Shown here: piece by piece, positions 1 through 6,284 of the stretch
Layout: the number at the start of each line of letters is the position of its first letter
Position numbering within the stretch: the stretch's first letter is position 1
NCBI GenBank assembly: GCA_003221825.1
Contig: QHUE01000036.1
Span: 1 to 9,297, forward strand
DNA length: 9,297 bases
Direction of reading: 5' to 3'
Source of the DNA: Gemmatimonadota bacterium
GTDB lineage: Bacteria > Gemmatimonadota > Gemmatimonadetes > Gemmatimonadales > GWC2-71-9
Translations under genes and position numbers: made by a program
Notes under the pieces: model-generated
Databases searched by the model: none
The model's input: the letters and a program-made list of their open reading frames with translations, nothing else
What the model was told of the DNA's origin: nothing

Positions 1-1112
1 AGCACGGCGACCGCCGCGCCGCCGTGTTGCACCGTCCCGAGCGCTTCTTTCGCGTCGGCCACATAGCGAACGATCGGCGTCGATGTCGCCGCGCCGAGGA
101 TTTCCTTCACGACCAGCGACTCGATTCGGGCGACATCGAGCTCGCGCACTGCGGTGCTTTGCGCGAGGCTCGGCAACCGGTCGGGCAGTGCGCCGTCCTT
201 GAGCAGCAGGACGAGGACGCGCGAACGGTCCGCCACGAGGCACGCGGTCCGACCGCGACCCAGCGACGCCAGCACGCTCACGGGATCGTGGCCCCCGGCG
301 AGTGACTGGACGTCGAACCAGTCGCGCCACCGCGGCAGCATGCGCTCCAGCTCCCGGCCCGTACCGAAGATCACGCGATGCGTGGGCAGGACCGCGAGAC
401 CGGGATCCTGTGCCGACACGATCAACGCCAGCACGCGATCGGCGGACCGATTCTCCAGCGCGTAGGCGCTCGCGGTCTCGTAGCGATGATGACCGTCCGC
501 GATGTACAGCGGGGACTGGGGAAGGGGGAAACGCGAAGGGTCGCGCACGATCCAGAGACGAATGCCGACACCGTTCAATTCGGCGGTCGCGTCGGGCGTT
601 CCCTGCGAGGCCCGGGCCACAGCGTTCGCCAGCGCGCGATCGGGGTCGGGCGCGAGCAAGAAGATCGATTCGATATTCGTCGCGGTCGCGCGCAGCAGCG
701 CCAGGCGATCGGCCTTCGGGCCCGCGTGCGTCCGCTCGTGCGGGCGGATGCGCCGCGGCTCGTAGCCCTCCGCAGCAACCGCGGCGAACACGCCGCGCCG
801 CGTGCGCCGCTCTCCGGTGGGCACGGTGAAGTCCTGCGCCAGCACGTATAACACGGGCTGCGGATCACGCCGCAGCACGCCGCTGCCGCGCCAGGCGGCC
901 AGCCGCTCCGCCGCGACGCGGTAGCGGTCGTCGTCGGGCCCTCCCGGCGGCGCTTCCGGCAGCATGACGTGGACGATATTGTCTCGGTCGAGCGCAGCGT
1001 ACCGCGCCCGTTCTGTCGGATCGATGACATCGTAGGGAGGCGCGATCAAGACGCTGAGCCGCTCCACGGCCGCATACCGCTCACCCTGAAAAGGCGCGAC
1101 GAGGTCAGTCAT
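1..1112 (-). CDS. DUF1015 family protein (COG4198), 3' end cut by window edge
   Basis: My reading of the minus strand from the ATG at 1112-1110 is open to the left edge: 370 full codons plus a partial Leu codon. Family landmarks are clear: N-terminal MTDLVAPFQGERY, then APPYDVIDPTER (residues 24-35), RIRPHERTHAGPKADRLALL (121-140), and the signature IADGHHRYETA (204-214), followed by a V(L)PTHRVI segment (241-248). Known members are about 400 residues, so I estimate 30-50 C-terminal residues lie outside the window. The family (PF06245) is widespread and has no firmly established biochemical function; the DGHHRYE motif looks like an active or binding site, but that is inference. No signal peptide or membrane segment is visible, so it is probably cytoplasmic. 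The start is supported because the family normally begins a few residues before the P-F motif. Upstream of it only a weak GAAAG is seen as ribosome binding site, inside the mazG coding region. The start overlaps the divergent mazG start. Confidence 0.9.
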   Translation of the reverse strand, partial: MTDLVAPFQGERYAAVERLSVLIAPPYDVIDPTERARYAALDRDNIVHVMLPEAPPGGPDDDRYRVAAERLAAWRGSGVLRRDPQPVLYVLAQDFTVPTGERRTRRGVFAAVAAEGYEPRRIRPHERTHAGPKADRLALLRATATNIESIFLLAPDPDRALANAVARASQGTPDATAELNGVGIRLWIVRDPSRFPLPQSPLYIADGHHRYETASAYALENRSADRVLALIVSAQDPGLAVLPTHRVIFGTGRELERMLPRWRDWFDVQSLAGGHDPVSVLASLGRGRTACLVADRSRVLVLLLKDGALPDRLPSLAQSTAVRELDVARIESLVVKEILGAATSTPIVRYVADAKEALGTVQHGGAAVAV

Positions 1113-1113
1113 G
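1101..1113 (+). promoter_or_regulatory. mazG ribosome binding site within interlocked divergent starts
   Basis: GAGGT at 1101-1105 is followed by a 5-base spacer and the mazG ATG at 1111-1113. The ATG of the DUF1015 gene on the other strand is at 1112-1110, so CATG at 1110-1113 holds both start codons. There is no intergenic space: the 5' untranslated region and promoter of each gene must lie in the coding sequence of the other, unless one message is leaderless. Confidence 0.7.
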
Positions 1114-1431
1114 AGCTTTCGTGAGGCGCAGCACGCCGTCGATCAATGGGTCGGCCAGTTCGAGCAGGGGTACTTCCCGCCGCTCGCGAACGTGGCGCGG
1201 CTCGCCGAAGAAGTCGGCGAGCTGGCCCGCGACGTCAATCACCAATTCGGCCCCAAGCCCAGGAAACCCGATGAGGAGCCGGGGTCGATTCCCATGGAGC
1301 TGGCCGACATCCTCTTCGTCGTGATCTGCATCGCCAACTCCCAGCACATCGATCTCGACGATGCCTTCGCGCAGATGATGGCCAAAGTCACCTCCCGCGA
1401 CGCCGGCCGCTGGACCAGGAAGGCTCGCTGA
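1111..1431 (+). CDS. MazG-like nucleotide pyrophosphohydrolase (YpjD type)
   Basis: This 106-residue protein matches the short single-domain MazG/YpjD group over its full length. Landmarks: FEQGYFPPLANVARLAEEVGELAR (residues 17-40) with the metal-binding ExxE pair E34/E37, the conserved VNHQFGPKPRKP stretch (42-53), the second metal site ELADILFV with E63 and D66, then ICIANSQHIDLDDAF, and the C-terminal TSRDAGRWTRK (94-104) typical of YpjD-like proteins. The family hydrolyses (d)NTPs to NMP plus pyrophosphate and is thought to remove non-canonical or excess nucleotides; the exact substrate cannot be read from sequence. The ATG at 1111 is supported by a GAGGT Shine-Dalgarno at 1101-1105, 5 bases upstream, and by full-length alignment with family members. 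That Shine-Dalgarno lies inside the divergent DUF1015 coding region. The 3' end overlaps the convergent rsgA gene by 44 bases. Confidence 0.92.
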   Translation: MSFREAQHAVDQWVGQFEQGYFPPLANVARLAEEVGELARDVNHQFGPKPRKPDEEPGSIPMELADILFVVICIANSQHIDLDDAFAQMMAKVTSRDAGRWTRKAR

Positions 1432-2314
1432 CTTCTTCGTAGATCCGTTCGTAAGACACCAGCCGGTCGGGATCGATCGCGCCGGCCGGCGCACCGCGCA
1501 CGGCGCACCCCGGCTCGGCGAGGTGCCGGCAGTTATCGAAGCGACATTGATCGAGATAGGGACGGAATTCCGGAAAGCACGCGCCCAGCTCATTGGGATC
1601 GATGCCCCAGGCACCGATTTCCCGGAGCCCGGGCGTGTCGACGACGTAGCCGACGCCGGCAACAGGCACCAACTCTGCGGCGGTGGTGGTGTGCTTGCCG
1701 GTTCGCCATTTCTCGCTGATCGCGCCGACACGCAGCTTGAGCCCAGGCTCGAGGGCATTGAGCAGACTCGACTTCCCCGCGCCCGATGCTCCCGTAAAAA
1801 CCGAGTGCCGGCCGCGCAGCAAGTCGCGCAGCGCGGGGAGGCCTTCGTCCGCCTTCACAGACGTTCCCAGCAGTTGATAGCCGGCGGTCTTGAAGCGGCG
1901 TGCCAGCGTCTCCTCGATCGCGCGGTCGAGTTCGATCTTGTTCAGGACCACCGCCGCCGGAAGTCCGTTCGCTTCCGCAATGACGAGGAAACGATCGATC
2001 ATCCGGGGGCTCGGCTCCGGATCCCGGGCCGAGCTCACGACGATCACCTGATCGACGTTGGCCGCCACCGGCTGCGCGCGCCGCGGACCCGCGCCGCTGC
2101 TCCCTTGCGCCGCCCGTCGCGCGAGCACCGAACGGCGCGGCCGGATCTCGGCGATCGTCGATCCCTCGAGGACAACCACGTCGCCCGGAACGACGCGATC
2201 CGAGTCCCGATGCTTGAGCTTGCCGCGGAGTGTGGCGGTGATTTCGCCGGCGTCGGTATGAACCCGATAGCCGCCGGCCGTGCGCGCCAGCACCACGCCA
2301 CTCGTGGCGGTCAC
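1388..2314 (-). CDS. rsgA: Ribosome small subunit-dependent GTPase A (RsgA)
   Basis: RsgA is a circularly permuted GTPase that acts late in 30S ribosomal subunit maturation in the cytoplasm. With the chosen start the protein has 308 residues, a normal family length. Domains: N-terminal OB fold (about 1-75, with RGKLKHRD and VVPGDVVV), then the permuted GTPase with G4 NKIEL (125-129), G1 P-loop GASGAGKSSLLNAL (175-188), the switch region RTGKHTTTAAEL (204-215), and G3 DTPGLREIG (226-234). The C-terminal zinc site has C257, C262, H264 and C270 in the expected CRFDNCRH...EPGCAV arrangement. I chose GTG 2314 over an in-frame GTG at 2335: it forms a GTGA overlap with the stop of the upstream gene and has GGAG 6 bases upstream. 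The G4 motif has Glu where NKxDL is usual. The last 14 codons lie opposite the mazG 3' end. Confidence 0.95.
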   Translation of the reverse strand: MTATSGVVLARTAGGYRVHTDAGEITATLRGKLKHRDSDRVVPGDVVVLEGSTIAEIRPRRSVLARRAAQGSSGAGPRRAQPVAANVDQVIVVSSARDPEPSPRMIDRFLVIAEANGLPAAVVLNKIELDRAIEETLARRFKTAGYQLLGTSVKADEGLPALRDLLRGRHSVFTGASGAGKSSLLNALEPGLKLRVGAISEKWRTGKHTTTAAELVPVAGVGYVVDTPGLREIGAWGIDPNELGACFPEFRPYLDQCRFDNCRHLAEPGCAVRGAPAGAIDPDRLVSYERIYEEVSEPSWSSGRRRGR

Positions 2315-2613
2315 GCACCGCTCCGCGCGACACACTGATCGAGATGCGCCTTCACCTGCTCCAACGTCAGAGCCAGCACGGGCGCGAGCGCTTCGTCAGG
2401 CGTCGCACCGAAGGCGAGGTAATCGGTTTCCAGGTGGCCAACCGGTTTTTCCCCTTCGCCCCAACGGACAAACAGGAGCGCCGCTCCGTAGCGTCCTTCC
2501 TCCGCAGCATCATCGGCGAATGTGGCCACGGAATAGGCCTGGCCGTCGGCGGCGCCGAACGCCGGCGGACGACCGTGCACCTGCTGATAGCCGCCCAACG
2601 TCGTGTCGTCCAT
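2311..2613 (-). CDS. Small acidic protein of unknown function, upstream of rsgA
   Basis: I do not recognise this 100-residue protein with certainty. It starts MDDTTLGGYQQVHGRPPAFG, continues with an aromatic/beta-like core (YGAALLFVRWGEGEKPVGHLETDYLAFG) and ends in a probable helix (EALAPVLALTLEQVKAHLDQ). No signal peptide, membrane segment or known catalytic motif is visible; it should be a soluble cytoplasmic protein. The ATG at 2613 overlaps the stop of the proline dehydrogenase remnant by one base (TGATG), and its TGA overlaps the rsgA GTG by four (GTGA), suggesting translational coupling on both sides. No strong Shine-Dalgarno precedes the ATG. The same frame stays open upstream to an ATG at 2751, which would give a 146-residue protein with a 46-residue extension read out of frame through the remnant; I regard that extension as accidental and the 2613 start as ancestral. 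The real gene call is supported by protein-like composition and the tight packing. Confidence 0.75.
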   Translation of the reverse strand: MDDTTLGGYQQVHGRPPAFGAADGQAYSVATFADDAAEEGRYGAALLFVRWGEGEKPVGHLETDYLAFGATPDEALAPVLALTLEQVKAHLDQCVARSGA

Positions 2614-2751
2614 CAGCGGCGCCGGTGCACCGATTCTTTGAGGATGTTGGTCGTGATGAACGCGATGTTGGCGGGGCGCTCGGCCAGGCGACGCATCAAG
2701 TACGGATACCAATGCGTGCCGAACGGTACATAGAAACGCCGCGCGCAGCAT
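2613..2751 (-). pseudogene. Proline dehydrogenase remnant (large internal deletion, frameshift)
   Basis: Between fadJ and the small gene the minus strand encodes, ending at the TGA 2615-2613, a 42-residue segment (from about 2741) that reads RRFYVPFGTHWYPYLMRR then LAERPANIAF and ends ...NILKESVHRRR. This is the C-terminal signature of bacterial proline dehydrogenase (compare the family pattern YVPYG..WYPY..RR.AERP.N), where the RR pair helps bind proline's carboxylate. The segment has no start of its own: in this frame it follows directly after the fadJ stop. A second frame from the ATG at 2751 gives MLRAAFL, which resembles the N-terminus of the same family, before the frames swap near 2733. 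The simplest reading is a PRODH gene that lost about 250 internal codons, leaving both ends. The old stop/start overlaps (TGATG on each side) are preserved. Confidence in the C-terminal part is high; the N-terminal part rests on seven residues. Confidence 0.75.
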
Positions 2752-4907
2752 CAGGCGTAGAACTTGGTCCCGGCGCGGGCATGCTCCCGCAACACCTCGC
2801 AGGGCGCGAAGCGCGCACCGTGGCGCTCGGCGAGCCGCTCGAGATCGGTGACGATGCGTTCAGCACCCAGGTCGTCCGCGTACCGCAGCGGGCCGCCCCG
2901 GAACGGCGGGAAGCCAAATCCGAAAATCGCCCCGATGTCGCCGTCGCGCGGACTGTGCACCACGCCTTCGCCCAGCGCGCGCGCGGCTTCATTGACCATG
3001 CCGAGGACGAGCCGCTGCAGGATCTCCGCGGGGCGGGGCCCCCCGTTGGGATGGACGCCAAGCAGGCCGTACACGCTCTCGTCCACGCCGCGCTTCTTGC
3101 CGCCCTCGTAGATGTAGAAGCCACGGCCCGACTTGCGGCCCAGACGGCCCGCTTTGACGAGCGCCGCGACACCGGCGCCAGGCGCCGGCTGAATGTGGTC
3201 GCCGTAGGCCTCCTGCATCACCCCGGCGACTTTGATGGCGACATCGAGCCCGACCTCGTCGAGCAGTGTCACCGGGCCCACGGGGAATCCGAAGCGCACC
3301 GCCATGCTGTCGATGTCTTCGATCGACGCGCCCTCGGCGAGGAGGTGGCCGACTTCATTGGCATACGGTGCGAGAATCCGGTTTACCCAGAAGCCCGGGC
3401 TGTCCTGTACGACAATCACCGTCTTTCCCATTCTCCGGCCGAAGGCGACCGCCGTGCTGACCGTCTGTGGCTCGGTGCGCGCGCCGGGGATGACCTCGAG
3501 GAGCGGCATCTTGGCGACCGGCGAAAAGAAGTGCATCCCGATGACGCGCTCGGGGGCGCGCGCCGCTTCGGCGATGCGCGTGATCGGAATCGTCGAGGTG
3601 TTGGACGCGAATACGCCTGACGCCGGGAGCACCGCCTCGACCTCACGCAGCACCTGCTGTTTGACGCCGAGCTCTTCAAAGACCGCTTCGATCGTCAGCT
3701 CCGCTCGGCCGAACCCGGCGTAGGTATCACCGCCCGACAGCAGCGCGACGAGGCGCGCGTACTCGAATTTCGTGATGCGGCGCCGCTTGAGCCGGTCATC
3801 GAGGATCGCGCGTGCTGCGAGAATACCCTGAGCGACTCGGGCCAGGTCGGCGTCTTTCATCCGCACGTCGACCTCCGCCTGGGCCACGGCGGTACCCGCG
3901 ATTCCGGAGCCCATGAACCCGGAGCCGATGATCCCGAGCCGCTGCACGCGCACGGGCGGCGGCGCGTTGGCGACCCCCGGGTCCTTCTTGAGTTGATTCG
4001 TCGCGAAAAAGATCTGGACGAGCTTGCGGGAGACGTCCGTCACCGCGAGCTGCCCAAACAGCTGGGCTTCGCGCCTCAGTCCTTCGTTGATGCCGTGCCG
4101 CAGTCCGTACTCGACTGCCTCGAGCGCGGCGAGTGGGGCCGGGTAGTTCCCGCCGGTGCGCTCGAGCACCTGCTTGCGTGCCATCCAGAACACGAGACGA
4201 CGGCCCAGGGGATTGCCGTCGCGCAGAAAGCCGAGCAGTCCGCCGCGCCGCTTGCGCTTCGGTCGCCAGCCGCCCGCCAGGCGCTTCGCCGCGCCGAGCG
4301 TGATCTCGGCGAGGATGGGCGGTGCGACGAGCTCGTCGACCATTCCCAGGCGAAACGCCTTCGCGGCGCGCTCGCTCTTGCCGGCGAGAATCATGTCGAG
4401 CGCCGCCCGGGCGCCGACGAGGCGTGGCAGCCGTTGGCAGCCGCCGGCCCCCGGCAGAATACCGAGCTGGACTTCCGGCAACCCGATCTGAGTCTTCGGG
4501 TGATCGGTGGCGACGCGGTAGTGGCACGCGAGCGCGAATTCGAATCCGCCGCCGAGGCAGGAGCCGTGAATTCCGACGGCGATCGGCTTGGGAAAGCGGG
4601 CCACGCGATCCAGCATGTCCTGACCGTCGGCAGACAGGCGTTCCGCTTCGGCGGCCGAGCTGAGTGCGACAAACTCCTCGATGTCGGCGCCGGCGATGAA
4701 GTTGTCGGGCTTGCCGGACAAAAAGGCGACGGCGCGCACGCTCGGATCGTCGGCCAGCGCGGCGAAGCAGGCCAGGAACTCGTCCTTCACGGCCCGGGAA
4801 ATGACGTTGACCGCCTGCCCTTTGAGATCGAGCACGACGGTCGCGATGCCGTCGCTGATCTCCCACGTGACGGCGGGCGCGGTGCGGGGTGGTGCGAGCG
4901 TCGCCAC
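2751..4907 (-). CDS. fadJ: Fatty acid oxidation complex alpha subunit (enoyl-CoA hydratase / 3-hydroxyacyl-CoA dehydrogenase)
   Basis: The 718-residue product matches FadJ from end to end. Residues ~14-200 are the crotonase domain, with oxyanion-hole segments NFIAGADIEEF (69-79) and HGSCLGGGFE (114-123) and the two hydratase glutamates E123 (GGGFE) and E145 (IGLPEV). Residues ~322-510 are the NAD-binding part of the dehydrogenase: GIIGSGFMGSGIA (325-337), SNTSTIPI (435-442), the signature HFFSPVAKMPLLEVIPG (459-475) with catalytic His459 and Glu471. The C-terminal dehydrogenase domains begin at SPGFWVNRILAPY (503-515) and end with GFGFPPFRGGPLRY (663-676). It would catalyse hydration of 2-enoyl-CoA and NAD-dependent oxidation of 3-hydroxyacyl-CoA, working with FadI. 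The GTG at 4907 is chosen because it overlaps the fadI stop by one base (TAGTG) and gives the family's usual length; the frame stays open upstream, but only as out-of-frame fadI sequence. Confidence 0.96.
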   Translation of the reverse strand: MATLAPPRTAPAVTWEISDGIATVVLDLKGQAVNVISRAVKDEFLACFAALADDPSVRAVAFLSGKPDNFIAGADIEEFVALSSAAEAERLSADGQDMLDRVARFPKPIAVGIHGSCLGGGFEFALACHYRVATDHPKTQIGLPEVQLGILPGAGGCQRLPRLVGARAALDMILAGKSERAAKAFRLGMVDELVAPPILAEITLGAAKRLAGGWRPKRKRRGGLLGFLRDGNPLGRRLVFWMARKQVLERTGGNYPAPLAALEAVEYGLRHGINEGLRREAQLFGQLAVTDVSRKLVQIFFATNQLKKDPGVANAPPPVRVQRLGIIGSGFMGSGIAGTAVAQAEVDVRMKDADLARVAQGILAARAILDDRLKRRRITKFEYARLVALLSGGDTYAGFGRAELTIEAVFEELGVKQQVLREVEAVLPASGVFASNTSTIPITRIAEAARAPERVIGMHFFSPVAKMPLLEVIPGARTEPQTVSTAVAFGRRMGKTVIVVQDSPGFWVNRILAPYANEVGHLLAEGASIEDIDSMAVRFGFPVGPVTLLDEVGLDVAIKVAGVMQEAYGDHIQPAPGAGVAALVKAGRLGRKSGRGFYIYEGGKKRGVDESVYGLLGVHPNGGPRPAEILQRLVLGMVNEAARALGEGVVHSPRDGDIGAIFGFGFPPFRGGPLRYADDLGAERIVTDLERLAERHGARFAPCEVLREHARAGTKFYA

Positions 4908-6166
4908 TAGCGGCGTTCCAGCACCATGGCGAACCCCATGCCGCCCTGGGCGCATACGGAGATCAGACCGAACTGCACGTCGCGGCGGCGCATCTCGTTG
5001 GAGAGCGTCGTGACGAGCCGGCCGCCGGTCGCGCCGAAGGGATGGCCGATCGCGATCGAGCCGCCCATGACGTTGATGATGTCCTCGTTGATCTCCCACC
5101 CTTTGGCGGCGAAGCCCTGGAGATTCGAAAGGACTTGCGATGCGAATGCCTCGTGAATCTCGATCAAGCCCAGGTCCTTCCATTGGATCCCCGCGCGCTC
5201 GAGCGCCTTGGGTACCGCAAAGATCGGCGCCTGGAGCAGCTGCCAGCCGGGATCGACCGCCGCGACCGCGTACGAACGGATGTAGGTCAGCGGCTCATAG
5301 CCGAGTGCGCGCGCGGCCTCGTCGCTCATCAGCAGCACCGCGGATGCGCCGTCGGTGAGGGGCGACGAATTCGCGGCGGTGACGGTGCCGTAGCGCCGGT
5401 CGAACACGGGTTTGAGCTTCGCCATCTGCTCGAGCGACGTGTCGGTTCTGATGCCGTTGTCCTGCTTCACGATGGGGTCGCCCGGGCGGCCGGAGAGCCA
5501 TGGCGCGATCTCGGCGGTCAGGCGGCCGTCGGCCGTGCCTTGCGCGGCGAGGGTGTGACTGCGCAGCGCCCAGCGGTCCTGCGCCTCGCGCGAAATGTGA
5601 TTCTCCTTGGCCATCTTCTCCGCGGACTGGCCCATCGACTCACCGGTCGACGGCTCGGCGATCGCGGGAGCGACCGGCACGAGGTCGCGCGGGCGGATCT
5701 TGGCGAACGTCCTGAGGCGGGCGCCAAGCGACTTGGCTTTACTGGCCTCCACGAGAATGTCTGCCAACCGTCGCGAGGCGAGAATCGGAATATCTGAAAG
5801 CGCCTCTGCCCCTCCGGCGATGATGACGTTGGAGTGGCCGAGCACGATCTGATCTTGCGCGGCGGTTATCGCCTGATTGGCCGAGGCGCAGGCGCGGTTC
5901 AATGAGTAGGCGGGGATTTCTTTGGGCAGCTGCGGCAGCAGGCTCACCTCACGCCCGACGTTCGGCACCAGCGCCGACGGGACGACCTGGCCGAAGATGA
6001 CCTCGTCGACCTCGGTCCCGTCCAGATTGGTACGCTCGAGCAGCTCGCGGGCGGCATAGCGCGCCAGATCCACGGCACGCGCGTCCTTGAGCGCCGTGCC
6101 CGCTTTGGTGAAGGGCGTCCGGACGCCGGCGACGACTGCCACGCGACGACCGTTGAGACCGGGCAT
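4907..6166 (-). CDS. fadI: Acetyl-CoA C-acyltransferase (3-ketoacyl-CoA thiolase), FadI type
   Basis: This 419-residue thiolase catalyses the last step of beta-oxidation, cleaving 3-ketoacyl-CoA with CoA to give acetyl-CoA. Catalytic elements are all present: nucleophile Cys93 in SLNRACASANQAI, His338 in EIHEAFASQ, His375 in GGSIAIGHPFGATGGR, and the acid/base Cys405 in SVCAQGGMG. It resembles FadI more than FadA: the start VAVVAGVRTPFTKAGTA, the insert with ARLRTFAKIRPRDLVPV and PSTGESMGQSAEKMAKE, and KPVFDRRYGTVTAANSSPLTDG follow the FadI pattern. The ATG at 6166 has a strong GGAGG at 6180-6176, 9 bases upstream. It is the first gene of a coupled leftward operon with fadJ directly downstream, the classic fadIJ order. 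It shares a 118-base divergent upstream region with glpD. No clear promoter or FadR-like operator could be picked out by eye. Confidence 0.96.
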   Translation of the reverse strand: MPGLNGRRVAVVAGVRTPFTKAGTALKDARAVDLARYAARELLERTNLDGTEVDEVIFGQVVPSALVPNVGREVSLLPQLPKEIPAYSLNRACASANQAITAAQDQIVLGHSNVIIAGGAEALSDIPILASRRLADILVEASKAKSLGARLRTFAKIRPRDLVPVAPAIAEPSTGESMGQSAEKMAKENHISREAQDRWALRSHTLAAQGTADGRLTAEIAPWLSGRPGDPIVKQDNGIRTDTSLEQMAKLKPVFDRRYGTVTAANSSPLTDGASAVLLMSDEAARALGYEPLTYIRSYAVAAVDPGWQLLQAPIFAVPKALERAGIQWKDLGLIEIHEAFASQVLSNLQGFAAKGWEINEDIINVMGGSIAIGHPFGATGGRLVTTLSNEMRRRDVQFGLISVCAQGGMGFAMVLERR

Positions 6167-6175
6167 TAGATTCTC

Positions 6176-6180
6176 CCTCC
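6176..6180 (-). promoter_or_regulatory. fadI Shine-Dalgarno
   Basis: GGAGG on the minus strand, 9 bases before the fadI ATG, fixes that start. It sits only 5 bases from the left outer arm of the nested palindromic element, so a leader transcript initiating beyond the palindrome would carry a strong hairpin just upstream of the ribosome binding site. Confidence 0.75.
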
Positions 6181-6185
6181 TTCGC

Positions 6186-6248
6186 CTCACCCCCTGACCC
6201 CCTCTCCACAGTGTGGAGAGGGGGAACGCATTCTCGAGTTCGGGTGAG
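6186..6248. repeat. Nested palindromic intergenic element (REP/MITE-like)
   Basis: The core is a perfect 13-base inverted repeat, CCCCCTCTCCACA at 6198-6210 and its complement at 6212-6224, around a single central G at 6211. Outside it lies a 7-base pair of arms, CTCACCC (6186-6192) and GGGTGAG (6242-6248). Between core and right arm a smaller pair GAAC (6225-6228 region) / GTTC surrounds CTCGAG. The CTCACCCCCTGACC...CTCTCC...GGAGAGGGGG wording resembles dispersed palindromic intergenic repeats I know from other bacterial genomes; copy number cannot be assessed from one window. There is no T tract on either strand, so it does not look like a normal terminator. It occupies half of the fadI-glpD divergent spacer and may be in the leader of either gene. 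The remaining spacer, 6249-6284, shows no other clear motif. Confidence 0.7.
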
Positions 6249-6284
6249 ATTGGAAACCTACCACCAGCCCCAAGTGGAGGGGAG

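Noticed and set aside
575..1030. Leftward open frame of 151 codons near the left edge
   Set aside because: Another minus-strand frame, which carries the DUF1015 motifs PPYDVID and ADGHHRYETA, is clearly the coding one; this frame is out of register with it.
2315..2335. Upstream GTG start for rsgA at 2335
   Set aside because: It would add seven residues inside the upstream gene; GTG 2314 has GGAG at 6 bases and a GTGA coupling overlap.
2280..3620. Long rightward open frame of about 446 codons antisense to fadJ
   Set aside because: It lies opposite the well-matched fadJ, PRODH remnant and small gene; the product is Arg/Ala/His-rich with no domain pattern, as expected of high-GC antisense frames.
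4910..5183. Upstream extension of fadJ by 92 residues
   Set aside because: This is out-of-frame fadI sequence; the extension is Arg/Pro/His-rich and the family starts near the GTG at 4907.
6198..6224. Perfect hairpin as intrinsic terminator
   Set aside because: No T tract follows on either strand and it stands between two divergent gene starts, where no transcript should end.
6213..6284. Upstream GTG start for glpD at 6213, adding 24 residues
   Set aside because: The codons lie in the palindromic element and encode no GlpD-like residues; the TTG at 6285 gives the normal N-terminus.
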